64,000 bases of DNA, taken from NCBI RefSeq assembly GCF_022387135.1, contig NZ_CP092462.1:2232001-2296000 (forward strand). The letters run 5' to 3'. This document shows positions 8,235 through 18,491 of this stretch, one piece after another; within the stretch, counting starts at the first letter, position 1, and the number at the start of each line of letters is the position of its first letter. The DNA comes from Comamonas sp. B21-038. GTDB lineage: Bacteria; Pseudomonadota; Gammaproteobacteria; Burkholderiales; Burkholderiaceae_C. The notes under the pieces were generated by a model that searched no databases, had not been told where the DNA came from, and worked only from the letters and a program-made list of their open reading frames with translations. Position numbers and translations under genes: made by a program.

Positions 8235-9313
8235 GCGCGCGCCGCTTGCACAAACTCGTCAACCGCCAGCGAGCAGCCCTTGGCGGCAGCCCCTTCGGCC
8301 CGGCCCAGCAGCAAAAAGCCGCCCTCGGCCCACTGGCCCACATCCTCGGTCAGGATGGTGCTGACCGCGTTGTAGTTGGCCAGGTCGCAGTGCACCAGAA
8401 TGCCGCGCTCACCCGGCGCCACACTGCGGCCGCTGACGGGCTCGACCAGGCGCGAGCGAATCCAGTGCGGTCCGGACTTTACCGAAGGCAAGCGGGCATT
8501 GCCGTTGTCATAGAACTGGGTGCTCAGCTCGGTCATGCCATACATGTTGATGCAGAGCTCGGGCGGCACGCCCAGCAGTTCGGTCAGGCCGGCATAAAAA
8601 TCGGCCAACGGCAAATCGCGCGACTGGCCCTTGTAGCCGCCGGTGTCCAAAATACGGCTGCCCGCCGGCAGCTGAAAGCGGCGGCCCTGGGCGCGCAGCG
8701 CATCCATCACATGCACGAGGCTGAAGCTCGCGCCCAGCAGCGCATAGGGCTGGCCGGTGCGCTCGGCCGCTTCCAGCACCGCGCAGAGCCCGTCCATATC
8801 CAGGCCCTCCGGCCCCAGAAAATAGCGGCTCTCCGGCGTACCAAAGCTCGACTTGGCCAGCGCCAGGTAATGCGCCAGCGAGGAGTTGGGCATGGCCACT
8901 TCATCGGGGAACAGGATGCCCATCGGCATGCGCGCCGTGCCCTGCATGAAGCGGGTGGCGAAGTGCCGCTGCATCGACAGGTCATACACCTGCAAGCCCG
9001 GATGAAAATGCCGGCCCCGTGCGGCGCGGCCGGTGGTGCCGCTGGTCATGAAGACGCGTTCGGCCTGCGACGGCGGCTCGCTCCGCAGCTCCAGCGCCTT
9101 GAAGGCATCGATGGGCACGGCCGGGATGTCGCTCCAGGTCTTGACCGTGCGCGGGCTGGCGCCACGGCGCTGGCAAAAGCTGCGGAACGGCGTATTCGAT
9201 GCGTATTGGTAGGCAAAAAGGCGCAGCGCGAGCTGGTCAAACTGGTCATCGGTGCAGCCATCCATTGCGATGAATGCAAGCAGGTCTGCGACCAGCGTAT
9301 CGGCCTTGTCCAT
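8231..9313 (-). CDS. LuxE-like acyl-protein synthetase (carboxylate-activating enzyme)
   Basis: 360 residues, the normal length of LuxE. Characteristic elements are FMTSGTTGRAARGRH (ATP/AMP-binding loop, residues 88-102), DTGGYKGQSRDL and INMYGMTELSTQFYD. LuxE adenylates a carboxylic acid with ATP and passes the acyl group to its own cysteine and then to LuxC. This is the first gene after the TPP riboswitch. Its ATG at 9313 follows a Shine-Dalgarno GAAGG with six bases between, and that GAAGG is the 3' arm of a hairpin (9320-9351). Known: family chemistry. Inferred: that the substrate is a thiamine-derived acid and that translation falls when TPP is abundant. Confidence 0.87.
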   Translation of the reverse strand: MDKADTLVADLLAFIAMDGCTDDQFDQLALRLFAYQYASNTPFRSFCQRRGASPRTVKTWSDIPAVPIDAFKALELRSEPPSQAERVFMTSGTTGRAARGRHFHPGLQVYDLSMQRHFATRFMQGTARMPMGILFPDEVAMPNSSLAHYLALAKSSFGTPESRYFLGPEGLDMDGLCAVLEAAERTGQPYALLGASFSLVHVMDALRAQGRRFQLPAGSRILDTGGYKGQSRDLPLADFYAGLTELLGVPPELCINMYGMTELSTQFYDNGNARLPSVKSGPHWIRSRLVEPVSGRSVAPGERGILVHCDLANYNAVSTILTEDVGQWAEGGFLLLGRAEGAAAKGCSLAVDEFVQAARA

Positions 9314-9319
9314 GGAATT

Positions 9320-9351
9320 CCTTCGAGAGCGGTGACATCATGCTCCGAAGG
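9320..9351 (-). promoter_or_regulatory. Shine-Dalgarno-sequestering hairpin (riboswitch expression platform)
   Basis: On the minus-strand RNA, CCUUCG-GAGC (9351-9342) pairs completely with GCUC-U-CGAAGG (9330-9320). This gives ten base pairs with one bulged U and an 11-base loop. The 3' arm contains the GAAGG Shine-Dalgarno of the LuxE-like gene, which begins at 9313. With the TPP aptamer just upstream, this is the arrangement of a translational OFF switch. The pairing is read directly; the switching behaviour is inferred. Confidence 0.75.
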
Positions 9352-9384
9352 CTCCCCCCATGCGCGCAACGCGGCCCATGGCAG

Positions 9385-9466
9385 GGAACTGGCTCTTCTT
9401 CCGCCGGAATGACCCGGTTCAAGTTCTCGGGTGTAGATCTCAGCACTGGCGTGCACCCCGGAGCAG
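9385..9466 (-). ncRNA. TPP riboswitch (THI element)
   Basis: The minus-strand RNA carries the conserved TPP aptamer pieces in the right order. P1 is GCUC (9464-9461) with GAGC (9395-9392). The P2 5' strand with GGGGUGC follows, then the P3 hairpin GCAC-GCCA-GUGC, the invariant CUGAGA, and the P2 3' strand in ACACCC. UUGAA precedes the P5 hairpin CCGG-GUCAUU-CCGG, which is followed by CGGAAG. Slight deviations from consensus: the last L5 base is U rather than G, and P4 is short. A -10-like TAAGAT on the minus strand at 9477-9472 would start transcription almost exactly at P1. It precedes the LuxE-like gene and its SD-sequestering hairpin, so it should regulate all six genes down to 3338. Confidence 0.87.
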
Positions 9467-9477
9467 GCGCCATCTTA

Positions 9478-9799
9478 ACCGAGCACCACCGGCACGAGGC
9501 CGAGCGGGCTTCAAGCCATGGTCTGCGCCACGGTCAATCCCACGACCTCCGCCAAGCCCAAACCAGGGAAAACACCAGAGCCACCGCGATGGTGCATGCG
9601 CGTCCTTCCACCAGTCGCACATGCACCAGGCCAAGGCATTTCCTGCCCATTCTTGCACCATATCCAGGCGGCCCGGTATCCACGTAACCCATTGTGGTGC
9701 CTTGCAAATTTTCTGCGGCAGATCAAAGCAGCCATGCTGGAAATCACCTAGTCCGGCACCCTTTTCTTCTGCGATTCAGTCTGTTAACTTATGTCCTGT
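9478..9799. other. Intergenic region between two divergent operons
   Basis: About 320 bp with no credible gene. It separates the minus-strand riboswitch operon from the plus-strand aldolase operon. The part next to the aldolase gene is more AT-rich (for example TTGCAAATTTTCTG near 9704). Open frames through it are extensions of the aldolase frame or random. Confidence 0.5.
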
Positions 9800-9815
9800 C
9801 GACAGACGACTGTCG
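9800..9815. promoter_or_regulatory. Inverted repeat, candidate operator of the aldolase operon
   Basis: CGACAG-ACGA-CTGTCG is a perfect 6-bp inverted repeat about 30 bp upstream of the aldolase start. A longer imperfect symmetry (ATGTC at 9791, GACAT at 9822) surrounds it. GntR/FCD regulators bind short palindromes of this size, and such a regulator is encoded within the operon at 20512-21357. The regulator-operator link is inference. Confidence 0.4.
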
Positions 9816-9845
9816 CTAGACGACATAAATTCAACGAGGACAACA

Positions 9846-10658
9846 ATGCTTGCAATGGCTGATGCCGACGTCCAATCCGGCTACGACAAATCGCATACCG
9901 AGAGCGAACAGCGGGTTCGCGAAGACCTGGCCGCCGCCTACCGCCTGATGGCCCATTTCGGGATGGACGACAGCATCTACACGCACATCTCGGCGCGGGT
10001 GCCGGGCCGTACTGACCAGTTCCTCATCAACCCCTTTGGCACCCTGTTCAAGGACATCACGGCCAGCTCGCTGGTCAAGATCGACGCCGAGGGCCGCATC
10101 GTCGAGGACACGCCCTACCAGGTGAACCCGGCCGGCTTTGTGATCCACAGCGCCGTGCATGCCGCGCGGCACGACGCCGCCTGCGTCGTGCACTCCCACA
10201 CCGAAGCGGGCGTGGCGGTGTCGTCGCTGCAATGCGGGCTGCAGCCCAGCAACCAATGGGCACTGCAGTTCTACAACCGCGTTGTCTACCACACCTTCGA
10301 AGGCATCGCGCTGGATCTGCATGAGCGCGAGCGCCTGGTCGCCGACCTGGGCAGCACGGCCAAGGCCATGGTGCTGCGCAACCACGGCCTGCTCACCTTG
10401 GGCAACAGCGTCGCCGAAGCCTTCATCCTGATGCTGAACCTGGACCGCGCCTGCCGTGTGCAGCTGGCCATCCAGTCCAGCGGCCAGGCCATCAACCCCG
10501 TGCCGCCCGAGGTGTGCGAGCTGACCGCGCGCCAGTACGAAAGCGGCGACACCGATGTGATGCCCGGCCAGCCCAAGCGCGCCGACCCGCATGAGCGCGA
10601 ATGGCAGGGCCTGCTGGGCTTTTTGCAGCCGCCCGGCCGCAGCCACTACCGCGACTGA
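9846..10658 (+). CDS. Class II aldolase/adducin family protein
   Basis: 270 residues from ATG 9846, preceded by GAGGACAAC. The fold signatures are the zinc-site motif VVHSHTEAGVAVSS and the later LRNHGLLTLG, with HFGMDDSIYTHISARVP at the start of the domain. These enzymes are zinc-dependent aldolases or decarboxylases acting on phosphorylated or free sugars and 4-hydroxy-2-oxo acids; some members are structural (adducin head). It opens a ten-gene operon with a peptide-type importer, a hydroxyacid dehydrogenase and a transaminase, so a catabolic role on an imported compound is likely. An upstream in-frame extension exists but has no ribosome site. Confidence 0.85.
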   Translation: MLAMADADVQSGYDKSHTESEQRVREDLAAAYRLMAHFGMDDSIYTHISARVPGRTDQFLINPFGTLFKDITASSLVKIDAEGRIVEDTPYQVNPAGFVIHSAVHAARHDAACVVHSHTEAGVAVSSLQCGLQPSNQWALQFYNRVVYHTFEGIALDLHERERLVADLGSTAKAMVLRNHGLLTLGNSVAEAFILMLNLDRACRVQLAIQSSGQAINPVPPEVCELTARQYESGDTDVMPGQPKRADPHEREWQGLLGFLQPPGRSHYRD

Positions 10659-10775
10659 CCAGCGCGACGGACCTGCGACTGACGCCCCCGACCCTTGCAT
10701 GCCGCCGCCTTTGCGGCCCCTCCGCCGCAACCCCAACGGGCCAGGCACCCCTCGATACCAAGACAGGAAGCAACC

Positions 10776-12341
10776 ATGATCAATCGGCGTGAACTCATCT
10801 CCTACAGCCTGGCAGGAGCCGGCCTCAGCATCGCGGGCGTGCCCATGGCGGCCCTGGCACAGCAGACCAAGGGAACGATCAACGTGATGGTGCAGCCCGA
10901 GCCCTCGGGCCTGATGCTGGGCATCGTGCAAAACGGCCCGACCCAGCTGGTATCGGGCTATATCTACGAGGGCCTGCTGCGCTACGACGACAAGCTGGAG
11001 CCACATGGCCTGCTGGCGACGGCCTGGAGCCGCTCCGACGACGGCCTGACCTACACCTTCAAGCTCAAGTCCGGCGTCAAGTGGCATGACGGCAAGCCCT
11101 TCTCTGCCGATGACGTGGTGTTCTCGGTCGACAAGTTTCTGCGCAAGACCCATGCCCGCCTGCGCGCATCGCTGGAGCCGCTCGAGAGCGTGCGCGCCAT
11201 CGATGCGCAGACGGTGGAATTCAAGCTCAAGTACCCGTTTGGCCCCTTCATCAGCCTGTTCGACACCGGCTCGATGCCGATGATCCCCAAGCACATCTAC
11301 GACAACACCGACTACGCCACCAACCCGGCCAATGCCAAGCCGATTGGCACGGGCCCCTTCAAGTACAAGGAATGGGTGCGGGGCTCCTACATCCAGCTGG
11401 TGGCCAATGAGCTCTACCACACCAAGGGCGAGCCGATGGTGGAGAACCTCTACTTCCACATCATTCCCGATGCAGCCTCGCGCGCTGCGGCGTTTGAATC
11501 GGGCAAGGTCGATGTGGTGCCAGGGGGCGCGGTCGAGTTCTTTGACGTGGCGCGCCTGGCCAAGCTGCCTGGAGCTGCCGTCACCACCAAGGGCTGGGAG
11601 TTCTACTCGCCCCATTCCTGGCTGGTGCTGAACAACCGCAAGGCGCCGTTTGACAACCCCAAGTTCCGCCAGGCCGTCATGTATGCGATGGACCGCGAGG
11701 CCATGGTCAAGGTCGCCTGGCAGGGCTTTGCCAAGACGGCGGCCGGCCCCTTCAACCAGCATGTGAAGTTCGCCTCCGACGACGTCACCAAGTACCCGCG
11801 TGATCTGAACAAGGCCAAGGCCTTGCTCAAGGAAGCCGGCTACAAGGGCGAGTCCGTGCGCCTGCTGCCGCTGCCCTATGGCGAATCCTGGCAGCGCCTG
11901 GCCGAGATGATCCGCCAGAACCTGATCCAGGCCGGCATCAAGGTGGAGACCACCGGCACCGATGTGGCCGGCTGGAACCAGCGCACCGCCGAATGGGATT
12001 TCGACATGGCCATCATCTATGTCTACCAGTACCCCGATCCGGCGCTGGGCGTGGCCCGTACCTACACCAGCCACACGATCGCCAAGGGCTCGCCTTTCAA
12101 CAACATCGAAGGCTATGTCAACCCCAAGGTGGATGCGCTGTTTGACGCCGGCGCCAAGGCGCTGACCGATGCCGACCGCGCCAAGGCTTATGCCGAGGTG
12201 CAGAAGATCCTGACCGAGGAGGTGCCGGTGGCGTGGTTACATGAGATCAACTTCCCCACGCTCTACCGCACCAAGATCAAGAACCCGATCAGCTCCGGCG
12301 TGGGGCTGAATGACAGCCTGAGCCGAGCCTCGATAGGCTAA
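10776..12341 (+). CDS. ABC transporter substrate-binding protein, dipeptide/oligopeptide/nickel type
   Basis: 521 residues from ATG 10776, preceded by AGGAAG. N-terminal MINRRELISYSLAGAG resembles a twin-arginine-like signal sequence, with cleavage near ALAQQ. The SBP_bac_5 landmarks are present: YEGLLRYDDKLEPHGLLA, the family signature block around VKWHDGKPFSADDVVFS, and RQAVMYAMDREAMVK. Ligands of this family include peptides, opines, nickel chelates and oligosaccharides. It belongs with the permeases and fused ATPase that follow. The neighbouring aminotransferase and HDAC-type amidohydrolases make an amino- or N-acetyl-containing ligand attractive, but that is inference. Confidence 0.87.
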   Translation: MINRRELISYSLAGAGLSIAGVPMAALAQQTKGTINVMVQPEPSGLMLGIVQNGPTQLVSGYIYEGLLRYDDKLEPHGLLATAWSRSDDGLTYTFKLKSGVKWHDGKPFSADDVVFSVDKFLRKTHARLRASLEPLESVRAIDAQTVEFKLKYPFGPFISLFDTGSMPMIPKHIYDNTDYATNPANAKPIGTGPFKYKEWVRGSYIQLVANELYHTKGEPMVENLYFHIIPDAASRAAAFESGKVDVVPGGAVEFFDVARLAKLPGAAVTTKGWEFYSPHSWLVLNNRKAPFDNPKFRQAVMYAMDREAMVKVAWQGFAKTAAGPFNQHVKFASDDVTKYPRDLNKAKALLKEAGYKGESVRLLPLPYGESWQRLAEMIRQNLIQAGIKVETTGTDVAGWNQRTAEWDFDMAIIYVYQYPDPALGVARTYTSHTIAKGSPFNNIEGYVNPKVDALFDAGAKALTDADRAKAYAEVQKILTEEVPVAWLHEINFPTLYRTKIKNPISSGVGLNDSLSRASIG

Positions 12342-12459
12342 GCACCGGTTGTGGCCCCCGGCCACAGCGCATCTCTTCTTGCTGAACTCTGCACGCTGCC
12401 AGCCCCACTGGCGCGTGCGGGATGGCTACGCTTTTGTCTCGCTCCAAGGTCTCCCCGCT

Positions 12460-13434
12460 ATGAACCGCCTCCGCTACATGTCCGTCCGGGTGCTCCAGGG
12501 TCTGCTGGTACTCATGTGCATAGCCACCGTCAACTTCATGCTGATACGGGCTGCGCCCGGCGACCCGGTCGCGGTGATCGCCGGTGAAGCCGGCGCCTCG
12601 GACCCGCAGTTCGTCGCCCAGCTGCGCGAGCAGTTTGGCCTGGACAAGCCCGTCACCACCCAGCTGGCCAACTACCTGGGCCACATCACGCAGCTGGACC
12701 TGGGCTTTTCCTACCGGCAGCAGCGCCCGGTGCTGGAGCTGATTGCCGAGCGCCTGCCCGCCACCTTGCTGCTCACCGGCAGTGCCTTTGTGATGTCGCT
12801 GATCTTTGGCGTGGCCTTGGGCGCCACGGCCAGCCGCCATGCCGGCAAATGGGTGGACAGCGCCATTACCTTTGTGGCGCTGGTGTTCTATGCCACGCCG
12901 CTGTACTGGCTGGCGATGATGGCGGTGCTGGTGTTCTCGGTGCAGCTGAGCTGGCTGCCCGGTTTTGGCTACTTCACCGTCGGCAGCGATGCCACCGGCC
13001 TGGCCCGCGCCTGGGACATTGCCCAGCACCTGGTGCTGCCCTCGCTCACGTTGGCGCTTTTCTATATGGCGGTCTATGCCCGCATGACCCGGGCCTCGAT
13101 GCTCGAAGTCGCGCAGATGGACTTTGTCAAAACCGCCCGCGCCAAGGGCGTGCGCATGGGCCGCATCCAGCGCCAGCACATTCTGCGCAATGCCCTGCTG
13201 CCCATCGTCACCCTGGCGGGCATCCAGGCTGGCGGCCTCATTGGCGGGGCGGTGCTGACCGAGACCGTGTTTGCCTGGCCCGGCATTGGCCGCCTGATGT
13301 TCGATGCCCTGCTGCAGCGCGACTACAACCTGCTGCTGGGCTGCTTCCTGGTCGCAGCCGCCGTGGCGGTGCTGTTCAACCTGATCACTGATTTTGTCTA
13401 CACCCTGGTCGATCCCCGGATCGAGCTGGGCTGA
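12460..13434 (+). CDS. ABC transporter permease, DppB type
   Basis: 324 residues from ATG 12460. Earlier in-frame starts lie in a non-homologous leader. The protein starts with a membrane segment (VLQGLLVLMCIATVNFMLI), then LIRAAPGDP, the DppB/OppB hallmark. The coupling helix region is around VKTARAKGVRMGRIQRQHILRNALLP, ending with GGAVLTETVFAWPGIGRL. Six transmembrane helices are expected. It pairs with the permease at 13449-14348, which begins 14 bp downstream. Confidence 0.87.
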   Translation: MNRLRYMSVRVLQGLLVLMCIATVNFMLIRAAPGDPVAVIAGEAGASDPQFVAQLREQFGLDKPVTTQLANYLGHITQLDLGFSYRQQRPVLELIAERLPATLLLTGSAFVMSLIFGVALGATASRHAGKWVDSAITFVALVFYATPLYWLAMMAVLVFSVQLSWLPGFGYFTVGSDATGLARAWDIAQHLVLPSLTLALFYMAVYARMTRASMLEVAQMDFVKTARAKGVRMGRIQRQHILRNALLPIVTLAGIQAGGLIGGAVLTETVFAWPGIGRLMFDALLQRDYNLLLGCFLVAAAVAVLFNLITDFVYTLVDPRIELG

Positions 13435-13448
13435 AACGGAGCCTTGCG

Positions 13449-14344
13449 ATGACTGCCCTCTCTGAACCGGCCCTGGCGGCCGACACGCCCCCCGCCAAGA
13501 ACAAGCACCGGTCCACCTTCTGGCGCCGCTTTTGCCGCAACCGTGGCGCCCTGCTGGGCCTGGCCATCTTGCTGCTGGTGGCGCTGCTGGTCTGCTTTGG
13601 CCCGCTGCTGGCCGCGCACAACCCCTGGGACATGGTGGAGCAACCATTTTTGCCGCCGATGGAGCGCGAAGGCTTTGCGATGGGCACCGACACCATGGGC
13701 CGCGACATTCTCTCGGGCCTGGTCCTGGGCGCCCGCATCTCGCTGCTGATTGCGGTGATCTCCACCTTGGTGTCGCTGCTGATCGGTGTGGGCATGGGTG
13801 CCATCTCGGGCTACTTTGGCGGCTGGGTCGATGCCAGCCTGATGCGCTTTACCGAAATGTTCCAGTCCGTGCCCAGCTTTGCGCTGGCCCTGGTGCTGGT
13901 GGCCATTTTTGAGCCCTCGGTCAACTCCATCATCGTGGCCATTGCGCTGGTCTCCTGGCCGCCGGTGGCGCGCCTGGTGCGCGGCGAATTTTTGACCTTG
14001 CGCCAGCGTGATTTTGTGGCCGCCGCCCAGCTGGCCGGCCAAAGCACGCCGCGCATCATCCTGGCGCAGATCCTGCCCAATGCGGCCTCGTCCATCGTGG
14101 TGATGGCCTCGCTGATGGTGGCCACCGCCATCCTGCTGGAATCGAGCCTGAGCTTCATGGGCCTGGGTGACCCCAACCTGATGAGCTGGGGCTACATGAT
14201 TGGCTCGGCCCGCACCGTGCTGCGCCAGGCCTGGTGGATGGCCGTGTTCCCCGGCGTCGCCATTCTGCTCACCGTGCTGGCCTTCAACCTGGTGGGCGAA
14301 GGGCTGAACGACGGACTCAATGCGCGCCAGGACGGGAAGACGAA

Positions 14345-14348
<4 letters not shown>
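13449..14348 (+). CDS. ABC transporter permease, DppC type
   Basis: 299 residues. Typical DppC/OppC architecture: a cytoplasmic N-terminus, a first helix GALLGLAILLLVALLVC, the loop FAMGTDTMGRDILSGLVLGA, and the coupling region LTLRQRDFVAAAQLAGQS. It closes with SSLSFMGLGDPNLMSWGYM. The stop overlaps the start of the ATPase gene (ATGA). Together with the DppB-type subunit it would form the importer channel. Confidence 0.88.
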
Positions 14349-16041
<1,693 letters not shown>

Positions 16042-16045
<4 letters not shown>

Positions 16046-17052
16046 CCGCCATGCCCAGCACCGATGCCCCCACGGCCGCACCCCGCAGCATTGCCTTTTT
16101 GAGCAAGAGCATTGCGATGGACTTTTTGCTGCCCGCCTACCAGGCGCAGTTCCCCGGCAGCCGGCTGCTGCTGGGTGCCGAGCTGCAGGCGCTGCTCGAT
16201 GCTGGCCAGCACAGCGATATCGAGGTGGCAGTCTGCTGGCACCCGCCCGCTGCCCAACTCGCGCAGCTGACCCAGTCCGCTGGCCTGCAGCTGGTGCAAT
16301 CGATTGCCGCCGGCATTGACCATATCGACACCCAGGCGCTGCCTGCGAGCACGCCCGTGTGCCGCATTGTGGACAGCACCATGGGCTATGGCATGACAGC
16401 GTTTGTCAGCTGGGCGGTGATCCACCGCCAGCGCCATATGGACCGCTATGTGGCCCATGCAGCGCAGCGCCAGTGGCGCGAGGAGCCCATCGCCGCCCCC
16501 AGCCAGCACCGGGTGGGCATTGCCGGCCTGGGCACCCTGGGCCAGGGCTGCGCGAAAGCGCTGCTGGCCATGGGCTACCAGGTGCGCGGTTGGAGCCGGT
16601 CGGCCAAGCAGGGTCTGCCCGCTGGACTGGAGGGATTGCAGACCTTCCACGGCCAGGCGCAGAAGGCAGAGTTTTTGAGCGGATGCGACACCCTCGTGTG
16701 CCTGCTGCCGCTGACCGATGAGACCCATGGCTTTCTCGATCTGGCCTTGATGCGCCAGCTGCCGCGCGGCGCGCACCTGGTCAATGTGGGCCGGGGCGCC
16801 CACCTGGTCGAGGCCGATCTGCTGACCGCGCTGGCCGAAGGCCAGATTGGCGCCGCCACCCTGGACACCTTCAGCACCGAGCCGCTGCCAGCGGACCACC
16901 CGTTCTGGCAGGACCCGCGCATTCTGGTGACCCCGCATATCGCCACCCGCACCGATCCGCGCGTCATCGCCCGGCAGACCGCCCACAACTTCAGCCGCAT
17001 CCGTGCAGGCCAGGCCGCCGAGGTGGCCGTGGACCTGGGACGCGGTTACTGA
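16042..17052 (+). CDS. D-2-hydroxyacid dehydrogenase, glyoxylate/hydroxypyruvate reductase A-like
   Basis: 336 residues. NAD(P)-binding motif GIAGLGTLGQGCAKALLAMGY, then LVNVGRGAHLVEADLL with the catalytic Arg-containing loop, and TPHIATRTDP supplying the active-site His. The sequence resembles GhrA more than SerA or formate dehydrogenases. It would interconvert a 2-oxoacid and a D-2-hydroxyacid. In the operon it may act on the product of the aldolase or of the downstream aminotransferase. The start overlaps the ATPase stop by 4 bp. Confidence 0.83.
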
Positions 17053-17108
17053 CGCCCCCGCAAGCCCGTTAGAGAGTAAGCACCACCCAGCCCCCAGGAG
17101 ATTTGGAC

Positions 17109-18491
17109 ATGAACGCAGCAGACAACACCCCCAAACGCAGCGCGCTGGACGCACAGGACATTGGCGCCCACCTGCACCCCTACACCAACCTGGCAGCGCA
17201 TGAGGACGTGGGCCCGCTGATGATCACGCGGGGCGATGGCATCCATGTGATCGACGAACAAGGCCGCAAGTACATCGAGGGCATGTCGGCGCTGTGGTGC
17301 AGTTCGCTGGGCTTTAGCCACCCGCGCCTGGTGCAGGCCGGCACCGATGCGCTGCAAACGCTGCCCTACTACCACACCTTCAACCACCGCTCCAACCCGG
17401 CGATTGCCCAGTTGGCGGACCGGCTGATCCAGCTGGCCCCGGCACCGATGGCCAAGGTCTTCTTTGCCAATTCGGGCTCGGAAGCCAATGACACGGCCAT
17501 CAAGATCATCTGGTACTACCACAACGCCATTGGCAAACCCGCCAAGAAAAAGATCCTGGCGCGCCAGCGGGGCTACCACGGCGTGACGGTGGCAGCCGCC
17601 AGCCTGACCGGCCTGCCCGCCAACCACCAGGATTTTGACCTGCCGATTGCGCGCATCGGCCATGTGGAATGCCCGCACCACTACCGCTTTGCCCAGCCCG
17701 GCGAAAGCGAGGCCGACTTTGCGACCCGCCTGGCCGATGCGCTGGAGCAGCGCATCCTGCAGGAGGGGCCCGATACCGTCGCCGCCTTCATTGCCGAGCC
17801 GGTGATGGGCGCTGGCGGCGTCATCGTGCCGCCCGAGACCTATTTTGAAAAAATTCAGGCCGTGCTGCGCAAGTACGAGGTGCTGATGGTGGCCGACGAG
17901 GTCATCTGCGGCTTTGGCCGCACCGGCCAGATGTTTGGCTCGCAGACCTTCGGCATCCAGCCCGACATCCTGACCTGCGCCAAGGCGCTGTCCTCCGGCT
18001 ATGTGCCGATATCGGCCGTCATGGTCTCGCCCAGGATCTACGAGGCCATGGCCGCCAACAGCGGCAAGATCGGCACCTTTGGCCATGGCTATACGTATTC
18101 TGGCCACCCTGTGGCGGCGGCGGTGGCGCTGGAGACGCTCAAGGTCTACGAGGACGAGCAGATCCTCGCCCATGTCCACCGGCTCAGCCCCATCTTCCAA
18201 GGCCGCCTGCGCGGCTACCTGGAGCGCGCCCATGTCGGCGAGGCGCGGGGCGTGGGCATGATCGGTGCCCTCGAGCTGGTGGCCGACAAGGCCACGCGCC
18301 AGCCTTTTGACCCGGCGCTGAAGCTGGGCTACCGCCTGGCCCAGTACGCACAGGAAGAAGGCCTGATCGTGCGCGCCATGGGCGACGCGGTGGCACTGTG
18401 TCCGCCGCTGATCATCACCGAAGCCGAGATGGCCGAGATGTTTGCGCGCCTGGACCGGGCGCTGGACAAGCTGCAGGCCACCCTGCCATGA
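17109..18491 (+). CDS. Class III PLP-dependent aminotransferase (omega-transaminase type)
   Basis: 460 residues from ATG 17109, placed eight bases after AGGAG; an upstream TTG is too close to the ribosome site. Motifs: GMSALWCSSLGFSHPRLV, the phosphate-binding NSGSEANDTAIK, the cofactor ring-contacting DEVICGFGRTG, and the PLP lysine in CAKALSSGYVPISAV. These features fit the omega-amino-acid:pyruvate / putrescine:pyruvate transaminase branch. Together with two acetylpolyamine-type amidohydrolases in the operon, a diamine or amino-acid substrate is plausible. Substrate not determinable here. Confidence 0.87.
   Translation: MNAADNTPKRSALDAQDIGAHLHPYTNLAAHEDVGPLMITRGDGIHVIDEQGRKYIEGMSALWCSSLGFSHPRLVQAGTDALQTLPYYHTFNHRSNPAIAQLADRLIQLAPAPMAKVFFANSGSEANDTAIKIIWYYHNAIGKPAKKKILARQRGYHGVTVAAASLTGLPANHQDFDLPIARIGHVECPHHYRFAQPGESEADFATRLADALEQRILQEGPDTVAAFIAEPVMGAGGVIVPPETYFEKIQAVLRKYEVLMVADEVICGFGRTGQMFGSQTFGIQPDILTCAKALSSGYVPISAVMVSPRIYEAMAANSGKIGTFGHGYTYSGHPVAAAVALETLKVYEDEQILAHVHRLSPIFQGRLRGYLERAHVGEARGVGMIGALELVADKATRQPFDPALKLGYRLAQYAQEEGLIVRAMGDAVALCPPLIITEAEMAEMFARLDRALDKLQATLP

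Noticed and set aside
6729-9313. Bioluminescence (lux) operon
   Set aside because: luxC- and luxE-like genes are present, but luxA, luxB and luxD are absent and the leader is a TPP riboswitch.
9360-9845. N-terminal extension of the class II aldolase
   Set aside because: The frame is open upstream but crosses the riboswitch region of the opposite strand and lacks a ribosome site; ATG 9846 has GAGGAC.
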